Of a DNA stretch of 64,000 nt, positions 1-8,055 are shown one piece after another. Positions within the stretch are counted from its first letter, which is position 1. Every line of letters starts with the position of its first letter. The position numbers and the translations under genes are program-made. A model generated the notes under the pieces. That model did no database searches. It saw nothing but the letters and a program-made list of their open reading frames with translations, and had not been told where the DNA came from. The stretch comes from Candidatus Rubrimentiphilum sp. Its GTDB lineage: Bacteria > Vulcanimicrobiota > Vulcanimicrobiia > Vulcanimicrobiales > Vulcanimicrobiaceae. The stretch lies in NCBI GenBank assembly GCA_035710515.1, contig DASTDE010000004.1, positions 62,001-126,000 on the forward strand, written 5' to 3'.

Positions 1-715
1 CGCCCGCCAAATATAACCCGTGAGCCGGCGCGGTAAGCCCGGCGGCCGCGCGATTCGACGTACGCAGGATCTCCGGCACCGTGGCGGCATCGCGCCTTCC
101 CGTTCCACATTCGATCAGCGTGCCCGCGATATTGCGCGCCATGCGGTGCAAGAAGCCGTCCGCGCGAATCTCCACGCGCACCAGATCGCCGGCGCGACGG
201 ATATCGATTCCGCGCAGCGTGCGTGTGGTCGGCCCGCTTTCGGGCAGCACGCCGCAGAACGAACGAAAATCGTGCTCGCCGATCAAGTGAGCCGCCGCTA
301 TCCTCATCGCCTCGACGTCGACCGGGAGCCAGACGTGATGGGCATAACGCGCGAAGAGCGGCGAGCGTTGCCGGCGATTCAAAATAACGTAGATGTACGT
401 GCGCTCAACGGCGGAAAAGCGCGCTGAAAAATCATCCGGCGCAATTGCCGCTTCGCGAATTGAAAGATCGGCCGGCAATTCCGTGTTGGCGGCCAGCGCC
501 AGCCGTTCGAATGGAAAGCGCGCTTCGGTCTTAAACGAGATCACTTGCCCGGTCGCATGTACCCCGGTATCGGTGCGTCCTGCGGACGTCACTTTCACCG
601 GGCTTGCACACAACTTCGAAAGGGCGCGCTCGAGCTCGCCGGCGATCGTGCGCAGCTCGGGTTGGAATTGAAAGCCGCAAAAAGCAGAGCCGTCGTACTC
701 GACGACGGCTCTGAT
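1..715 (-). CDS. truA: tRNA pseudouridine synthase A, 3' end cut by window
   Basis: Converts uridines 38-40 of the tRNA anticodon stem-loop to pseudouridine. Translating the minus strand gives an N-terminus IRAVVEYDGSAFCGFQFQPE followed by the catalytic-loop motif SAGRTDTGVHATGQV, whose Asp is the nucleophile in the TruA family. Further motifs such as DFRSFCG and DGFLHRMARNIAG also fit. The reading frame is open at the window edge, so the C-terminus is missing. No ATG, GTG or TTG occurs at the expected N-terminus. The nearest ATG in frame lies about 50 codons upstream inside the DUF5069 gene, so the start given here is the first clearly conserved codon. The gene follows the DUF5069 gene directly. 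Confidence 0.9.
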   Translation of the reverse strand, partial: MRAVVEYDGSAFCGFQFQPELRTIAGELERALSKLCASPVKVTSAGRTDTGVHATGQVISFKTEARFPFERLALAANTELPADLSIREAAIAPDDFSARFSAVERTYIYVILNRRQRSPLFARYAHHVWLPVDVEAMRIAAAHLIGEHDFRSFCGVLPESGPTTRTLRGIDIRRAGDLVRVEIRADGFLHRMARNIAGTLIECGTGRRDAATVPEILRTSNRAAAGLTAPAHGLYLAG

Positions 716-720
716 CGTTG

Positions 721-1155
721 TTAAGCTGCTACGCGCTGCGGAACCGGACGGCGCTCGTCCAGATCCAGCAAGTCCGCCCAGCTCGTCACGTCCGTCCGAT
801 CCGGGGCCACTTGATCGCGCAACTGCAGGAAGTACGTCTTCGATTCGCCTTCCGGTTCGTGCGTCACCCATTCGCGGTTCCACGCCTCGATCTGCTCGGG
901 CGTTTTCTTGTCGACGAATTGCTTGGCGTACGCCTCGATCTCGGCATCGCTCTTGGCGTTCTTGATGACGCTCAAGAATTCTTCACCGTTGATCCCGAGA
1001 AACGCGAAGACTGCGCTATCCATGGGGCAGTTGAAGTGGTATTCTCCAACGTTGCCGTGCGCCGTGGCCTTGCCCTTATCGATTGCTCGGCCCAGCTGGA
1101 CGATGCCCAGCACCTTTTCGTGCACACTGCGGGGGTATGTTTTTGTTAAGTCCAT
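721..1155 (-). CDS. DUF5069 domain protein
   Basis: A 144-residue soluble protein of unknown function. The N-terminal part (residues 1-90: MDLTKTYPRSVHEKVLGIVQ, then GRAIDKGKA, then CPMDSAVFAFLGI) matches what I know of the DUF5069 family, whose members begin with the same DLTKTYPRS block. Position next to truA invites reading it as ribosomal protein L13, but none of the L13 motifs are present. Its stop codon directly precedes truA and the two are probably cotranscribed. The 236 bases upstream can form a long RNA hairpin. No function can be assigned. Confidence 0.75.
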   Translation of the reverse strand: MDLTKTYPRSVHEKVLGIVQLGRAIDKGKATAHGNVGEYHFNCPMDSAVFAFLGINGEEFLSVIKNAKSDAEIEAYAKQFVDKKTPEQIEAWNREWVTHEPEGESKTYFLQLRDQVAPDRTDVTSWADLLDLDERRPVPQRVAA

Positions 1156-1391
1156 GCCCCCGTAGACCCACCTTACTTTAAGTGGGTTGCACAGGTTCGG
1201 TAGCCAGGCGGCCGCACGGCCCGCGTTCCTGGTCCAGCCGCAGGCGCGATGCGCCGAGTCCTGAGCCTGTCGAAGGGCACGGATGGCGAGAGCGGCCTGA
1301 AGAGGCAGGGTGAGCGGAGGCGGGATTCCGCAGCGAGCGCGTGGCCAAGCGAAACGGGACCCGGGCCGCGCGGCCTCCTAGCCAGCGAGCT
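1156..1391 (-). other. Structured non-coding region upstream of DUF5069 gene
   Basis: No gene is seen between lysS and the DUF5069 gene. Bases 1362-1383 and 1202-1223 can pair as RNA on the minus strand over 22 positions with a single mismatch and three G-U pairs. This would close a 182-base hairpin that contains one copy of the dispersed repeat (1259-1279). A small hairpin (1166-1171 with 1182-1187) lies just upstream of the DUF5069 start. It could be the lysS 3' end, a leader RNA or a free-standing ncRNA. The fold was judged by eye only. Confidence 0.4.
1259..1279 (+). repeat. Dispersed repeat copy
   Basis: TCCTGAGCCTGTCGAAGGGC, the core of the family, inside the hairpin-forming gap upstream of the DUF5069 gene. 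Confidence 0.75.
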
Positions 1392-2816
1392 TCAGCCGTG
1401 CTGCCGCTGAAGCGGGAAGAGTAAGACGTCCTTGATGCTGGGCTGATTCGTCAGCAGCATAACCAGCCGGTCCACGCCGATGCCGATTCCGGCTGTGGGC
1501 GGCATTCCGTACTCGAGCGCACGCACGAAATCCCAATCCGGTTCGGGGATCTCCTCATCGCCCGCGGTGCGTTGTTTGATCTGCGTTTCGAACCGTTCGC
1601 GCTGATCGTCGGGATCGTTCAGCTCGGTGAACGCGTTGCTGATCTCCGCGTTCGCGCAGAAAAGTTCGTACCGGTCGGTGATCTCGGGATCGTTCTTGCG
1701 GCGCTTGGCCAGCGGCGAAATTACGACGGGATAACCTGTTACGAAGGTCGGCTCGAACAGATGCGGCTCCGCCACGCGTTCGAAAATCTTGTCGAGCGCG
1801 TGCGCATGCGAGGGCGATTCCGGCAACTCCAGGGCTTTCAGAATCTTGGCCGCGCCTTTGGGATCCAGCAATTGCTCGCGCGTGTGACCGCCGTGCCTGC
1901 GCAAGAGGTCGAGGTATTCCACGCATTTGAAAGGCTGCTTGAACGAAACGGTCTTGTCGCCGATTTGCAGCTCGTCTTTCCCCCCGGTGACGTTCGAAAC
2001 CAAATGCGCGATCAACGATTCGTTGAACTCGCGCATGTCGTTGACGTCCCAATAGGCCGCGTACAGCTCGAGCATCGTGAACTCCGGATTATGCACCGGA
2101 TCTATGCCTTCGTTGCGGAAGATGCGGCCGATCTCATAGACGCGCTCGAGCCCGCCGACGATGAGGCGCTTTAGGTTGAGCTCGGTGGCGATCCGCAGCT
2201 GCATCATCTGATCGAGCGCGTTGACGTGCGTAACGAACGGGCGGGCAGCCGCGCCGCCGGCGACGTGTAAAAGCGTCGGCGTCTCGACTTCGTAGAACCC
2301 GCGCGCGTCGATGAAGCGCCGCATTTCGGCCAGGATTTTGCTGCGCGCGATGAAGACGTCGCGTACTTCGGGGTTGACGATCAGATCGACGTAGCGCTGG
2401 CGGTACCGTTTCTCAACGTCGGTGAGACCGTGCCATTTGTCGGGCAGCGGATACATCGCTTTGGCCAGCACTTCAAACGAAAGCACGTGCAATGAAAGCT
2501 CGCCTTTTTGCGAGCGGAACATGTAGCCGTGCACGCCGACGATATCCCCGATGTCGAGATCGTTCCAGTCGGCAAACCGGCCGCCGACTTCATCGCCGCG
2601 GACGTAGAGTTGCATGCGGCCCGTTCGATCGGCCAGATCGGCGAACGCCGTCTTGCCGTGCGGGCGCTGCGACATCAAACGGCCGGCAATCGACCAGTTC
2701 TCGCTGTCGGCTTTTGCGCCGGCTTCCAGGAAACCGTATTTCTCGAGCAGTTCGCCGGCTGTCGTGTCGACGGCATAGCGAGTCTGCGCGAACGGATCGT
2801 TTCCGCGCGAACGCAA
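1392..2816 (-). CDS. lysS: Lysyl-tRNA synthetase, class II
   Basis: Charges tRNA-Lys with lysine in the cytosol. The 474-residue product has the N-terminal OB-fold anticodon-binding domain (about residues 40-125) and a class II catalytic core. Motif 2 is FRNEGIDPVHNPEFTMLE and motif 3 is GIGIGVDRLVML. The listed start is TTG at 2816. Conserved LysRS sequence continues upstream in frame (ESLVAARRENLAAL), but no ATG, GTG or TTG exists there before an in-frame stop inside greA. The true start may therefore be non-canonical, or the N-terminus is short. It lies 74 bases downstream of greA. Confidence 0.95.
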   Translation of the reverse strand: MRSRGNDPFAQTRYAVDTTAGELLEKYGFLEAGAKADSENWSIAGRLMSQRPHGKTAFADLADRTGRMQLYVRGDEVGGRFADWNDLDIGDIVGVHGYMFRSQKGELSLHVLSFEVLAKAMYPLPDKWHGLTDVEKRYRQRYVDLIVNPEVRDVFIARSKILAEMRRFIDARGFYEVETPTLLHVAGGAAARPFVTHVNALDQMMQLRIATELNLKRLIVGGLERVYEIGRIFRNEGIDPVHNPEFTMLELYAAYWDVNDMREFNESLIAHLVSNVTGGKDELQIGDKTVSFKQPFKCVEYLDLLRRHGGHTREQLLDPKGAAKILKALELPESPSHAHALDKIFERVAEPHLFEPTFVTGYPVVISPLAKRRKNDPEITDRYELFCANAEISNAFTELNDPDDQRERFETQIKQRTAGDEEIPEPDWDFVRALEYGMPPTAGIGIGVDRLVMLLTNQPSIKDVLLFPLQRQHG

Positions 2817-2890
2817 AGCGGCCAGATTTTCACGTCTGGCCGCTACGAGTGATTCTTCAGTCTTTCCGAGATCGCGGGAATCCGTGAGTC

Positions 2891-3403
2891 CTAACTCGCT
2901 TTCTTGGCGGCCTTCTTAGCCGGCGTTCCTCGTCTGATCGTTTCAATCTTGTATTTGACGATGCCGCGCGGCGTGGCCACGTCGACGGTTTCGCCCTTCT
3001 TGTGCCCGATCAGCGAGCGGCCCAAGGGCGACTCGTTGCTGATGCGCTGGTTCACCGGATCGGCCTCGGCCGACCCCACGATCCAGAACTCGTGGGTCGA
3101 ACTCGTCTTGACGTCCTTCACTTTGACCGTCGCGCCGAGGTGGACTTCATCGGCGGCGTACTCCGACTCGTCGATGAGTCGCGCGTTGCGGATCATCGAT
3201 TCGAGCTTCATGATGCGGCCCTCGATGAACGCCTGCTCCTGCTTGGCGTCCTCGTACTCCGCGTTTTCGCTCAGGTCGCCGAACTCTTTGGCCTGACGAA
3301 TGCGGTCGTTGACTTCCCGGCGGTGGACGCTCTTCAGGTCGTCGAGCTCCCGCTCCATTTTTTCGAGACCTTCTTTAGTGAGGACGATCTCTTTATCGTT
3401 CAC
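2891..3403 (-). CDS. greA: Transcription elongation factor GreA
   Basis: Rescues backtracked RNA polymerase by stimulating transcript cleavage through the secondary channel. The 170-residue product has an N-terminal coiled coil (about residues 8-75, LTKEGLEKMERELDDLKS) bearing the acidic tip in DLSENAEYEDAK. The C-terminal FKBP-like domain follows (VNQRISNESPLGRSLIGHKK). I chose GTG at 3403 because a good ribosome-binding site (GAGGGG) lies six bases upstream and the protein then has the usual GreA length. A lysine/alanine-rich tail (TPAKKAAKKAS) extends the usual end. Confidence 0.95.
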   Translation of the reverse strand: MNDKEIVLTKEGLEKMERELDDLKSVHRREVNDRIRQAKEFGDLSENAEYEDAKQEQAFIEGRIMKLESMIRNARLIDESEYAADEVHLGATVKVKDVKTSSTHEFWIVGSAEADPVNQRISNESPLGRSLIGHKKGETVDVATPRGIVKYKIETIRRGTPAKKAAKKAS

Positions 3404-3469
3404 GTGGTACCCCTCTGCCCGCAAGGTGATCCTTCGGCGACTGGAGTGACAAGGAGAAAGCGCCCCCGT

Positions 3470-4858
3470 TCAGGGCGCCGTCGCCGTTGGTTCACCCTGT
3501 CCGGGGGGGTCGCCTGCCTTCCGGAGGGAGGCCCACCCGCGCCACACGGCCAGCGGAATGCCGATGAGGATTCCGCCAGCGGCATAGCCCTGCGACGTGT
3601 GGTCTTCGAAGCGCACGGTCGCCCCCAGGACCAGTGCCAGCGCCGCCATTCCGGCGGCCGGAATCACCACCCCGGTCCAGCGGAACGATGGCTGCGACCA
3701 AAACGTCCGGACTGCGGCCGCCGCGGTGAAGACGAACAGCAGGCCCAAAAAGAGCGAGCTGCCGTTCAAAACGAGCGTCAATTGGGCTGCGGCGGTCGGG
3801 GAGAGGCCCGTGAGCAACTCGAGACAGGCGACGAACAGCGCTACCGCCACGAGCGACCAAAACGGCTCGTCGCGCTTGTCCAGCGTTCCCAACACGCGCG
3901 GCAGAACGCCGTCGCGGCCCATGGCAAAGACCGATCGCGAGAGGTAGAGCAGCGTCGTCCAGAGCGCCGAGCTCGTCGAAACGAGGACGGTCGTGAGGAT
4001 CACCGGCCGCCACGCCGGCGCGCCCAACAGATCGGAAACATAACGCATTGCGTCCGCCTGATTGGCGGTAAAGCCGCGCAGCGTGCCGAGATGGCCGAAC
4101 GCGAACATGGCAAGTGCGAGCACCGCGGTCGTTACGAGCAGTCCGGTGATGCCGCCGTGTCCCGAAGCACGCGGATCTTTCGCAACTTCTTCCGACGTGG
4201 CGGCGGAGAGCTCCCATCCGTCGCTCATCCATACGCCCAGCGTCATCGCGTAGATGAAACCAAGGCTGCTAAATGCGAGCGCCTTCACGTCGCCGGGCGA
4301 TGCCGGATGCGGTGCGCCGGTGTGCGGTGAGAACAACGCGACGATCGCCGCGACGGCAATAACACCGATCTCCAGCGCGAGCGCCGCCATCGTTACGATC
4401 GTCGTCGGACGAACGCCGGCGTACAGGAGCACCGCGCTGCCCGCAATCCAGGCGGCGCCGACGGCCGCGTCCCAGATCGGGTTCTGCGCGCGTTGCGGCG
4501 CGAGTAAATCCAACGTGTAAATGCCCGCCGGCACCGCTGTCGCCATCGTCGCGAACACGTTCGAGAGGATCAGCAGCCACGCGCCATACGCCCCCACGTA
4601 CGATCCGAAGGCCATGCGAATCCACGAATACGACGAGCCTGCATTCGGCGCGACGCGCGACAGTTGCGCGAAACCAATCGCGATGCACAGCATGATTGCC
4701 GAAACGGTAACCAATGAGAGCGGCGCAAACGTGCCGGCGGCGACGATCATCGGACCCATCGTCGAAGCTAGACTGTACGCCGGCGCCATCGACGCGGACG
4801 ACAATACGGAGATGTCGAAAAAGCGCAGGACGCGCGGAAGGTGTCTCGCTGCCATCAC
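3470..4858 (-). CDS. APC-family amino acid permease
   Basis: A 462-residue integral membrane protein with about 12 hydrophobic segments, resembling the APC amino acid/polyamine/organocation superfamily. The N-terminal segment (SMAPAYSLASTMGP) and the following GSSYSWIRMAFGSYVGAYGAW correspond to the substrate-binding TM1 and TM3 region. Substrate cannot be read from sequence. It lies downstream of the aminotransferase/acyl-reductase group on the same strand after an 87-base gap containing a dispersed repeat, so it may transport an amino acid or amine used by that group, or may be unrelated. Confidence 0.8.
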   Translation of the reverse strand: MMAARHLPRVLRFFDISVLSSASMAPAYSLASTMGPMIVAAGTFAPLSLVTVSAIMLCIAIGFAQLSRVAPNAGSSYSWIRMAFGSYVGAYGAWLLILSNVFATMATAVPAGIYTLDLLAPQRAQNPIWDAAVGAAWIAGSAVLLYAGVRPTTIVTMAALALEIGVIAVAAIVALFSPHTGAPHPASPGDVKALAFSSLGFIYAMTLGVWMSDGWELSAATSEEVAKDPRASGHGGITGLLVTTAVLALAMFAFGHLGTLRGFTANQADAMRYVSDLLGAPAWRPVILTTVLVSTSSALWTTLLYLSRSVFAMGRDGVLPRVLGTLDKRDEPFWSLVAVALFVACLELLTGLSPTAAAQLTLVLNGSSLFLGLLFVFTAAAAVRTFWSQPSFRWTGVVIPAAGMAALALVLGATVRFEDHTSQGYAAGGILIGIPLAVWRGWASLRKAGDPPGQGEPTATAP

Positions 4859-4868
4859 GTGGCCCTAG

Positions 4869-4913
4869 TTGTCATCCTGAGGTATCCCTTCGACACTGCT
4901 CAGGACAGGCTCC
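4869..4913 (+). repeat. Dispersed repeat copy
   Basis: Contains the family core TTGTCATCCTGAGGTATC joined to an inverted CCTTCGAC...GCTCAGGACAGGCT half. It lies in the short gap between the permease start and the preceding gene. Confidence 0.7.
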
Positions 4914-4945
4914 GGACCCGGTAACGAAAGGCGCTTGCTGAGTGC

Positions 4946-5848
4946 CTATAGCTCGATCACCCGTGGTTTGAGATGCAATTCGTGCAAAACGCGTTCGTAG
5001 TCTTCGGCGGTTACGTCGCTCCATTTCTTGCCCAGCAACGCGAGGAGCGCGGCCTCGACGACGTTCGTGCCGAACGAGCGACCCTGAAAATCCGGCGTAG
5101 TCGTAATGAGCATCTTCACACCGCGCGCGCGCAGCTCGTCGACGTCCTTCTCGGTCACCGTGTTGGTCAACACGATCTTCCCGTGCAAGTCGTCGGGCAT
5201 GAATTGGCGCATGAAATGAAAGTCGCCCGCGATGATTTCGGCGTCGCGATAGTACTGCGGATATTTGGGCTCCGGCGGTTTGTCTTGTTTCTTGCCGGTC
5301 GGATAGAAGAATTGAAAAGGCAGCTTGCACGCGTCAGGCAGATACTTTTCGGCCATCTCTTCGAACTCGTGCAAGCCTTTGACCGGCTTGTCGAGGTCGA
5401 GTGCGAAGATGAAATCGCCGAAGAGCACGTCCGCACCCGCGTCGACAAGTGCTTGCGCCATGCCGAAGCGATCCAGGGCGCTGACCATAAGAACTTTCTT
5501 GCCTTTGAGGTCGATGCCCAGCTCTTCTTGCATAAACCGTACGGCTTCGCGTTCGAGCGTGTTCTTTAGGCCGCTGCCGTCCACGACGGGCGTAACCTTA
5601 GCAGCCTCCAGCAAGCGCAAGCCGTCGCGCAACGCAAAGCGATGTTTGCCGGCATAGAGATACACGTCGATACCGCCCAAGCCGATCGCATCGACTTTGC
5701 CGTCCAGCTCGTGCACCATGCGGATTGCTTCGTCGAGCTTGCCGTCCGTGCCGACGCGTGAGATCTCGAAGTCTTCGCCGAGCAGATTTACCTTTGCGCT
5801 ATGATCGCGCGCACTGGAACCAAGCGAAACGGATACAACCTTCTTCAT
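4946..5848 (-). CDS. Quinate/shikimate dehydrogenase-like protein of unknown function
   Basis: A 300-residue cytosolic protein. It resembles sequences labelled 'quinate 5-dehydrogenase' in databases, from memory of the MKKVVSVSLGSS start and the blocks GLGGIDVYLYAG and PVVDGSGLKNTLER. I know of no biochemical proof for that label. The central KGKKVLMVSALDRFGMAQAL block suggests a Rossmann-like nucleotide fold. The start at 5848 overlaps the stop of the membrane-protein gene by four bases (ATGA), which argues against longer in-frame starts. It is the last gene of the coupled acyl-ACP-reductase-like cluster, so it probably acts on a product of the same pathway. Confidence 0.65.
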   Translation of the reverse strand: MKKVVSVSLGSSARDHSAKVNLLGEDFEISRVGTDGKLDEAIRMVHELDGKVDAIGLGGIDVYLYAGKHRFALRDGLRLLEAAKVTPVVDGSGLKNTLEREAVRFMQEELGIDLKGKKVLMVSALDRFGMAQALVDAGADVLFGDFIFALDLDKPVKGLHEFEEMAEKYLPDACKLPFQFFYPTGKKQDKPPEPKYPQYYRDAEIIAGDFHFMRQFMPDDLHGKIVLTNTVTEKDVDELRARGVKMLITTTPDFQGRSFGTNVVEAALLALLGKKWSDVTAEDYERVLHELHLKPRVIEL

Positions 5849-6486
5849 ACTCTTGCCGTCACTGCCCAGATGAGGGTCTGGGAAAAAAGCAGCGCGATCG
5901 CGCACGCTCCGAGCGAGCCTGTCTTCCACCTCAAAAAAGGAAGTGAATAATAGCCGATGTATGCCGCCGTCAAAATCCACGAACGGGTTGTTAGGAATTC
6001 AGAGAGCGCAAAAGAGCATGAGACAACGACTGCCGCCACCAGTGGTGGCATCCACTGTGCAAGTCGCGTTTGAAGCCATCCGAACAGCAGGAGAGTAATA
6101 GAAGCCGCCCACAAGCCGGCTGGGATTAGCAGAGCAAGAGAGTAGTGCCCGAAACGCCAGTGGGCGAGGATCAGCAGGCAGATACCCACGAGCGTCCCTG
6201 CCGCTCCAAATAGGATGCCGACGAGTATCATTCTTGTCAGATCGAACAAGCCAAGTAGCGCCTCTCGCAATTCCCGCCCGGCTAGAACAAAGACACCACC
6301 GATCATCAGAACGCGAATCACAGACTCGATCAGCGTTTTCTCTTGGTAGGGGACGTGTCTAACATCGCCCCTGATCAAGACCAGCCAGGTCGCCACCAAA
6401 ACCGAAAACAGAACACCAATTCTGGCACGTGAGATGAATCGGAGGTTGATCGCCTCGGGATCAGCCATGGCCAACGTAGCGCTCAC
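5845..6486 (-). CDS. Integral membrane protein, unknown
   Basis: A 213-residue protein with about six or seven predicted membrane helices (around residues 22-40, 56-75, 85-110, 115-140, 150-170, 175-205). I do not recognise the family. The EExxxR and FxxxH motifs of CPBP-type proteases are absent. It overlaps both neighbours by four bases (ATGA at each end), so its translation is coupled to the acyl-ACP-reductase-like gene before it and the quinate-dehydrogenase-like gene after it. Base composition is slightly less GC-rich than its neighbours. It could be a transporter or membrane anchor for the pathway product, but that is only a guess from context. Confidence 0.6.
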   Translation of the reverse strand: MSATLAMADPEAINLRFISRARIGVLFSVLVATWLVLIRGDVRHVPYQEKTLIESVIRVLMIGGVFVLAGRELREALLGLFDLTRMILVGILFGAAGTLVGICLLILAHWRFGHYSLALLIPAGLWAASITLLLFGWLQTRLAQWMPPLVAAVVVSCSFALSEFLTTRSWILTAAYIGYYSLPFLRWKTGSLGACAIALLFSQTLIWAVTARV

Positions 6487-7604
6487 GCGACGGCGCTCCG
6501 GCGTTCTTCCGCGGCTTTGCGGATGGCGGCGATCTTCTCCGGCGTAATCGCCGCGTCGAAGGCGCGCATGTCCGCGAGCGTAAACCCGTCCTTGGCTGCG
6601 AGCTCTCCGATCTCCACGACTTTGTTAACGTCGATACCCCGGCCAATCGAAAACGATTCGAGACGGTTTTCGAGCGCCAGCACCATCGTCTCCGACATGC
6701 ATGCGAGCGCAGTGCGCGGCGGCAGATTCAAGTCAAATTCTTGACCAGGTTCGCGAACGCGCTCGAAATGCGGATTGCCCGGCAGCAGCATATTGCCGCC
6801 CTCGACCACCAGCACGTCCGGACGCTCTTGCGCGACGCGGCGGCTCACGTCGTGCGGCAGCGACAACTCGCACACAACTGCGCCGGTTTGCAGATCCTCG
6901 GGTTCGATTACGTCCTGCGTCGAGCTGGTTGCCGTCAGAATCAGCTGCGCTTGGCGAACAGCGGCGGACAAATCCGTGGTGTACGACGATTCGGCCGGCA
7001 ACTCGCCGGACATGGAGTCGAAGAATTTTGCCAGCCGCGTATTGTTGCGTGCGACGAGTATTATGCGTTTCACGCGGGGCGCGATCAGTTTGACGCAAGC
7101 CGAGCCGATCGAACCCGTTGCGCCGACGACCACCGCGGTGGCGTTTTGCGGATCGATGCCCATCTCGTCCGCGCCGCGAAAAAGACTGGCGATTCCCGCG
7201 GAGATTGTCAACGAATTACCGGTCGTGACCGGAATAGGCGAACGTTCGGCCACCGTCACGCCTCCGTCGCCGACGACTCCGGTAAATGCACCGAGTCCCG
7301 CTACCCCCGCGCCCAGCTCCGCCCCGATCTCGATCGCGCGCACGATTCGCTCGTAGACTTTCTCACGCGGAAAACTGATGATCTGTTCGGGCAAGAGTGC
7401 CGCCGAAACGAACCAGCCTTCGGTTTCACGCCCGTCGGGAGTCCGTATGCCGGTAACGTGGGCGGCATTCCAGGCCGGCATCCACTCCATGATCTTGCGC
7501 AAAATGGCCTCGCCTTTGCCTTTTGCGCTCGGCTCGTAGCGCACGACGTCTTCGAGCGAGAGTGGATGGATGACGAAGACGAATTTTGCGGTGTTCGCGC
7601 TCAT
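6483..7604 (-). CDS. Acyl-ACP reductase (AAR)-like protein
   Basis: A 373-residue protein that aligns by eye with cyanobacterial long-chain acyl-ACP reductase, which reduces acyl-ACP to fatty aldehyde through a cysteine thioester. Shared blocks are LGAFTGVV (104-111), TTGNSLT (127-133), the dinucleotide site VVVGATGSIGSAC (158-170), ARNNTRL (185-191) and ACMSETMVLALENRLESFS (301-319). Cys302 occupies the place of the catalytic cysteine. No aldehyde-deformylating oxygenase is nearby, unlike in cyanobacteria. Instead it is translationally coupled to an SRPBCC protein and a membrane protein, with a class III aminotransferase just upstream. An automated pipeline may name it shikimate dehydrogenase from the Rossmann fold alone. 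True acyl substrate unknown. Confidence 0.7.
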   Translation of the reverse strand: MSANTAKFVFVIHPLSLEDVVRYEPSAKGKGEAILRKIMEWMPAWNAAHVTGIRTPDGRETEGWFVSAALLPEQIISFPREKVYERIVRAIEIGAELGAGVAGLGAFTGVVGDGGVTVAERSPIPVTTGNSLTISAGIASLFRGADEMGIDPQNATAVVVGATGSIGSACVKLIAPRVKRIILVARNNTRLAKFFDSMSGELPAESSYTTDLSAAVRQAQLILTATSSTQDVIEPEDLQTGAVVCELSLPHDVSRRVAQERPDVLVVEGGNMLLPGNPHFERVREPGQEFDLNLPPRTALACMSETMVLALENRLESFSIGRGIDVNKVVEIGELAAKDGFTLADMRAFDAAITPEKIAAIRKAAEERRSAVA

Positions 7605-8041
7605 GCGGCGCCTTCGGCTTCACGTTTCAGCGCGGCGAGCATCATCTCGCTGTTTTCGCGAACTTTGCGTTCGAGTGTCGGGCCGATCAGCTCCGCCAGC
7701 GTCGGCACGCCAAAATCATAGTCCACTCCCAGCACGACGTGCGTCTTGCCCTCGTCTTCACTAAACGACCAGCTGCCTTCGAACTTGTCGAGGTCGCCCT
7801 CCAAGAGCTTGTAGTCAATCCGGAGCTTCTCGTCGTCGAAACGATCGTCTTCGGTCCATTCGATCGGCGCTTCCTCAACCAGCGTCTTCCAACGGGTGAG
7901 CGCGCCGTCCGGCCGGCGCTCGAGCACGGTGATCGATTCCACGTCCGGCATGAACTCCGGAAAGCGTTCCTGCTGCTTGGCCAGTTCGTAGACGGCGCGA
8001 GGCGGAGCGGCGATCACAATGGATGTTTCAACGTACGGCAT
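7601..8041 (-). CDS. SRPBCC (polyketide cyclase/START-like) protein
   Basis: A 146-residue soluble protein with the helix-grip pattern of the SRPBCC/coenzyme Q-binding superfamily. It starts with MPYVETSIVIAAPPRAVYEL, then has FPEFMPDVESITVLER, strands ending in HVVLGVDYDFG, and a long C-terminal helix. Such proteins bind hydrophobic ligands in a central cavity. I chose the ATG at 8041 because the domain begins there; an upstream in-frame extension overlaps the aminotransferase gene and has no domain sequence. Its stop overlaps the reductase-like gene start by four bases (ATGA). In this context it may carry or release a lipophilic aldehyde or acyl intermediate. Confidence 0.8.
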   Translation of the reverse strand: MPYVETSIVIAAPPRAVYELAKQQERFPEFMPDVESITVLERRPDGALTRWKTLVEEAPIEWTEDDRFDDEKLRIDYKLLEGDLDKFEGSWSFSEDEGKTHVVLGVDYDFGVPTLAELIGPTLERKVRENSEMMLAALKREAEGAA

Positions 8042-8055
8042 CGAGTGACTTGCGC

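Noticed and set aside
721-1155. Ribosomal protein L13 (rplM), expected next to truA
   Set aside because: None of the L13 motifs is present; the DLTKTYPRS start and CPMD block fit DUF5069 instead.
3002-4330. Plus-strand open frame of 442 codons
   Set aside because: Antisense to greA and the permease, both certain; no domain or signal is seen in it.
5845-6486. CPBP-type intramembrane protease
   Set aside because: The EExxxR and paired His motifs are absent; only general membrane character remains.
6483-7604. 3,5-diaminohexanoate dehydrogenase completing the lysine pathway with kamDE
   Set aside because: Sequence blocks match acyl-ACP reductase, and the gene is far from kamDE in a different transcription unit.
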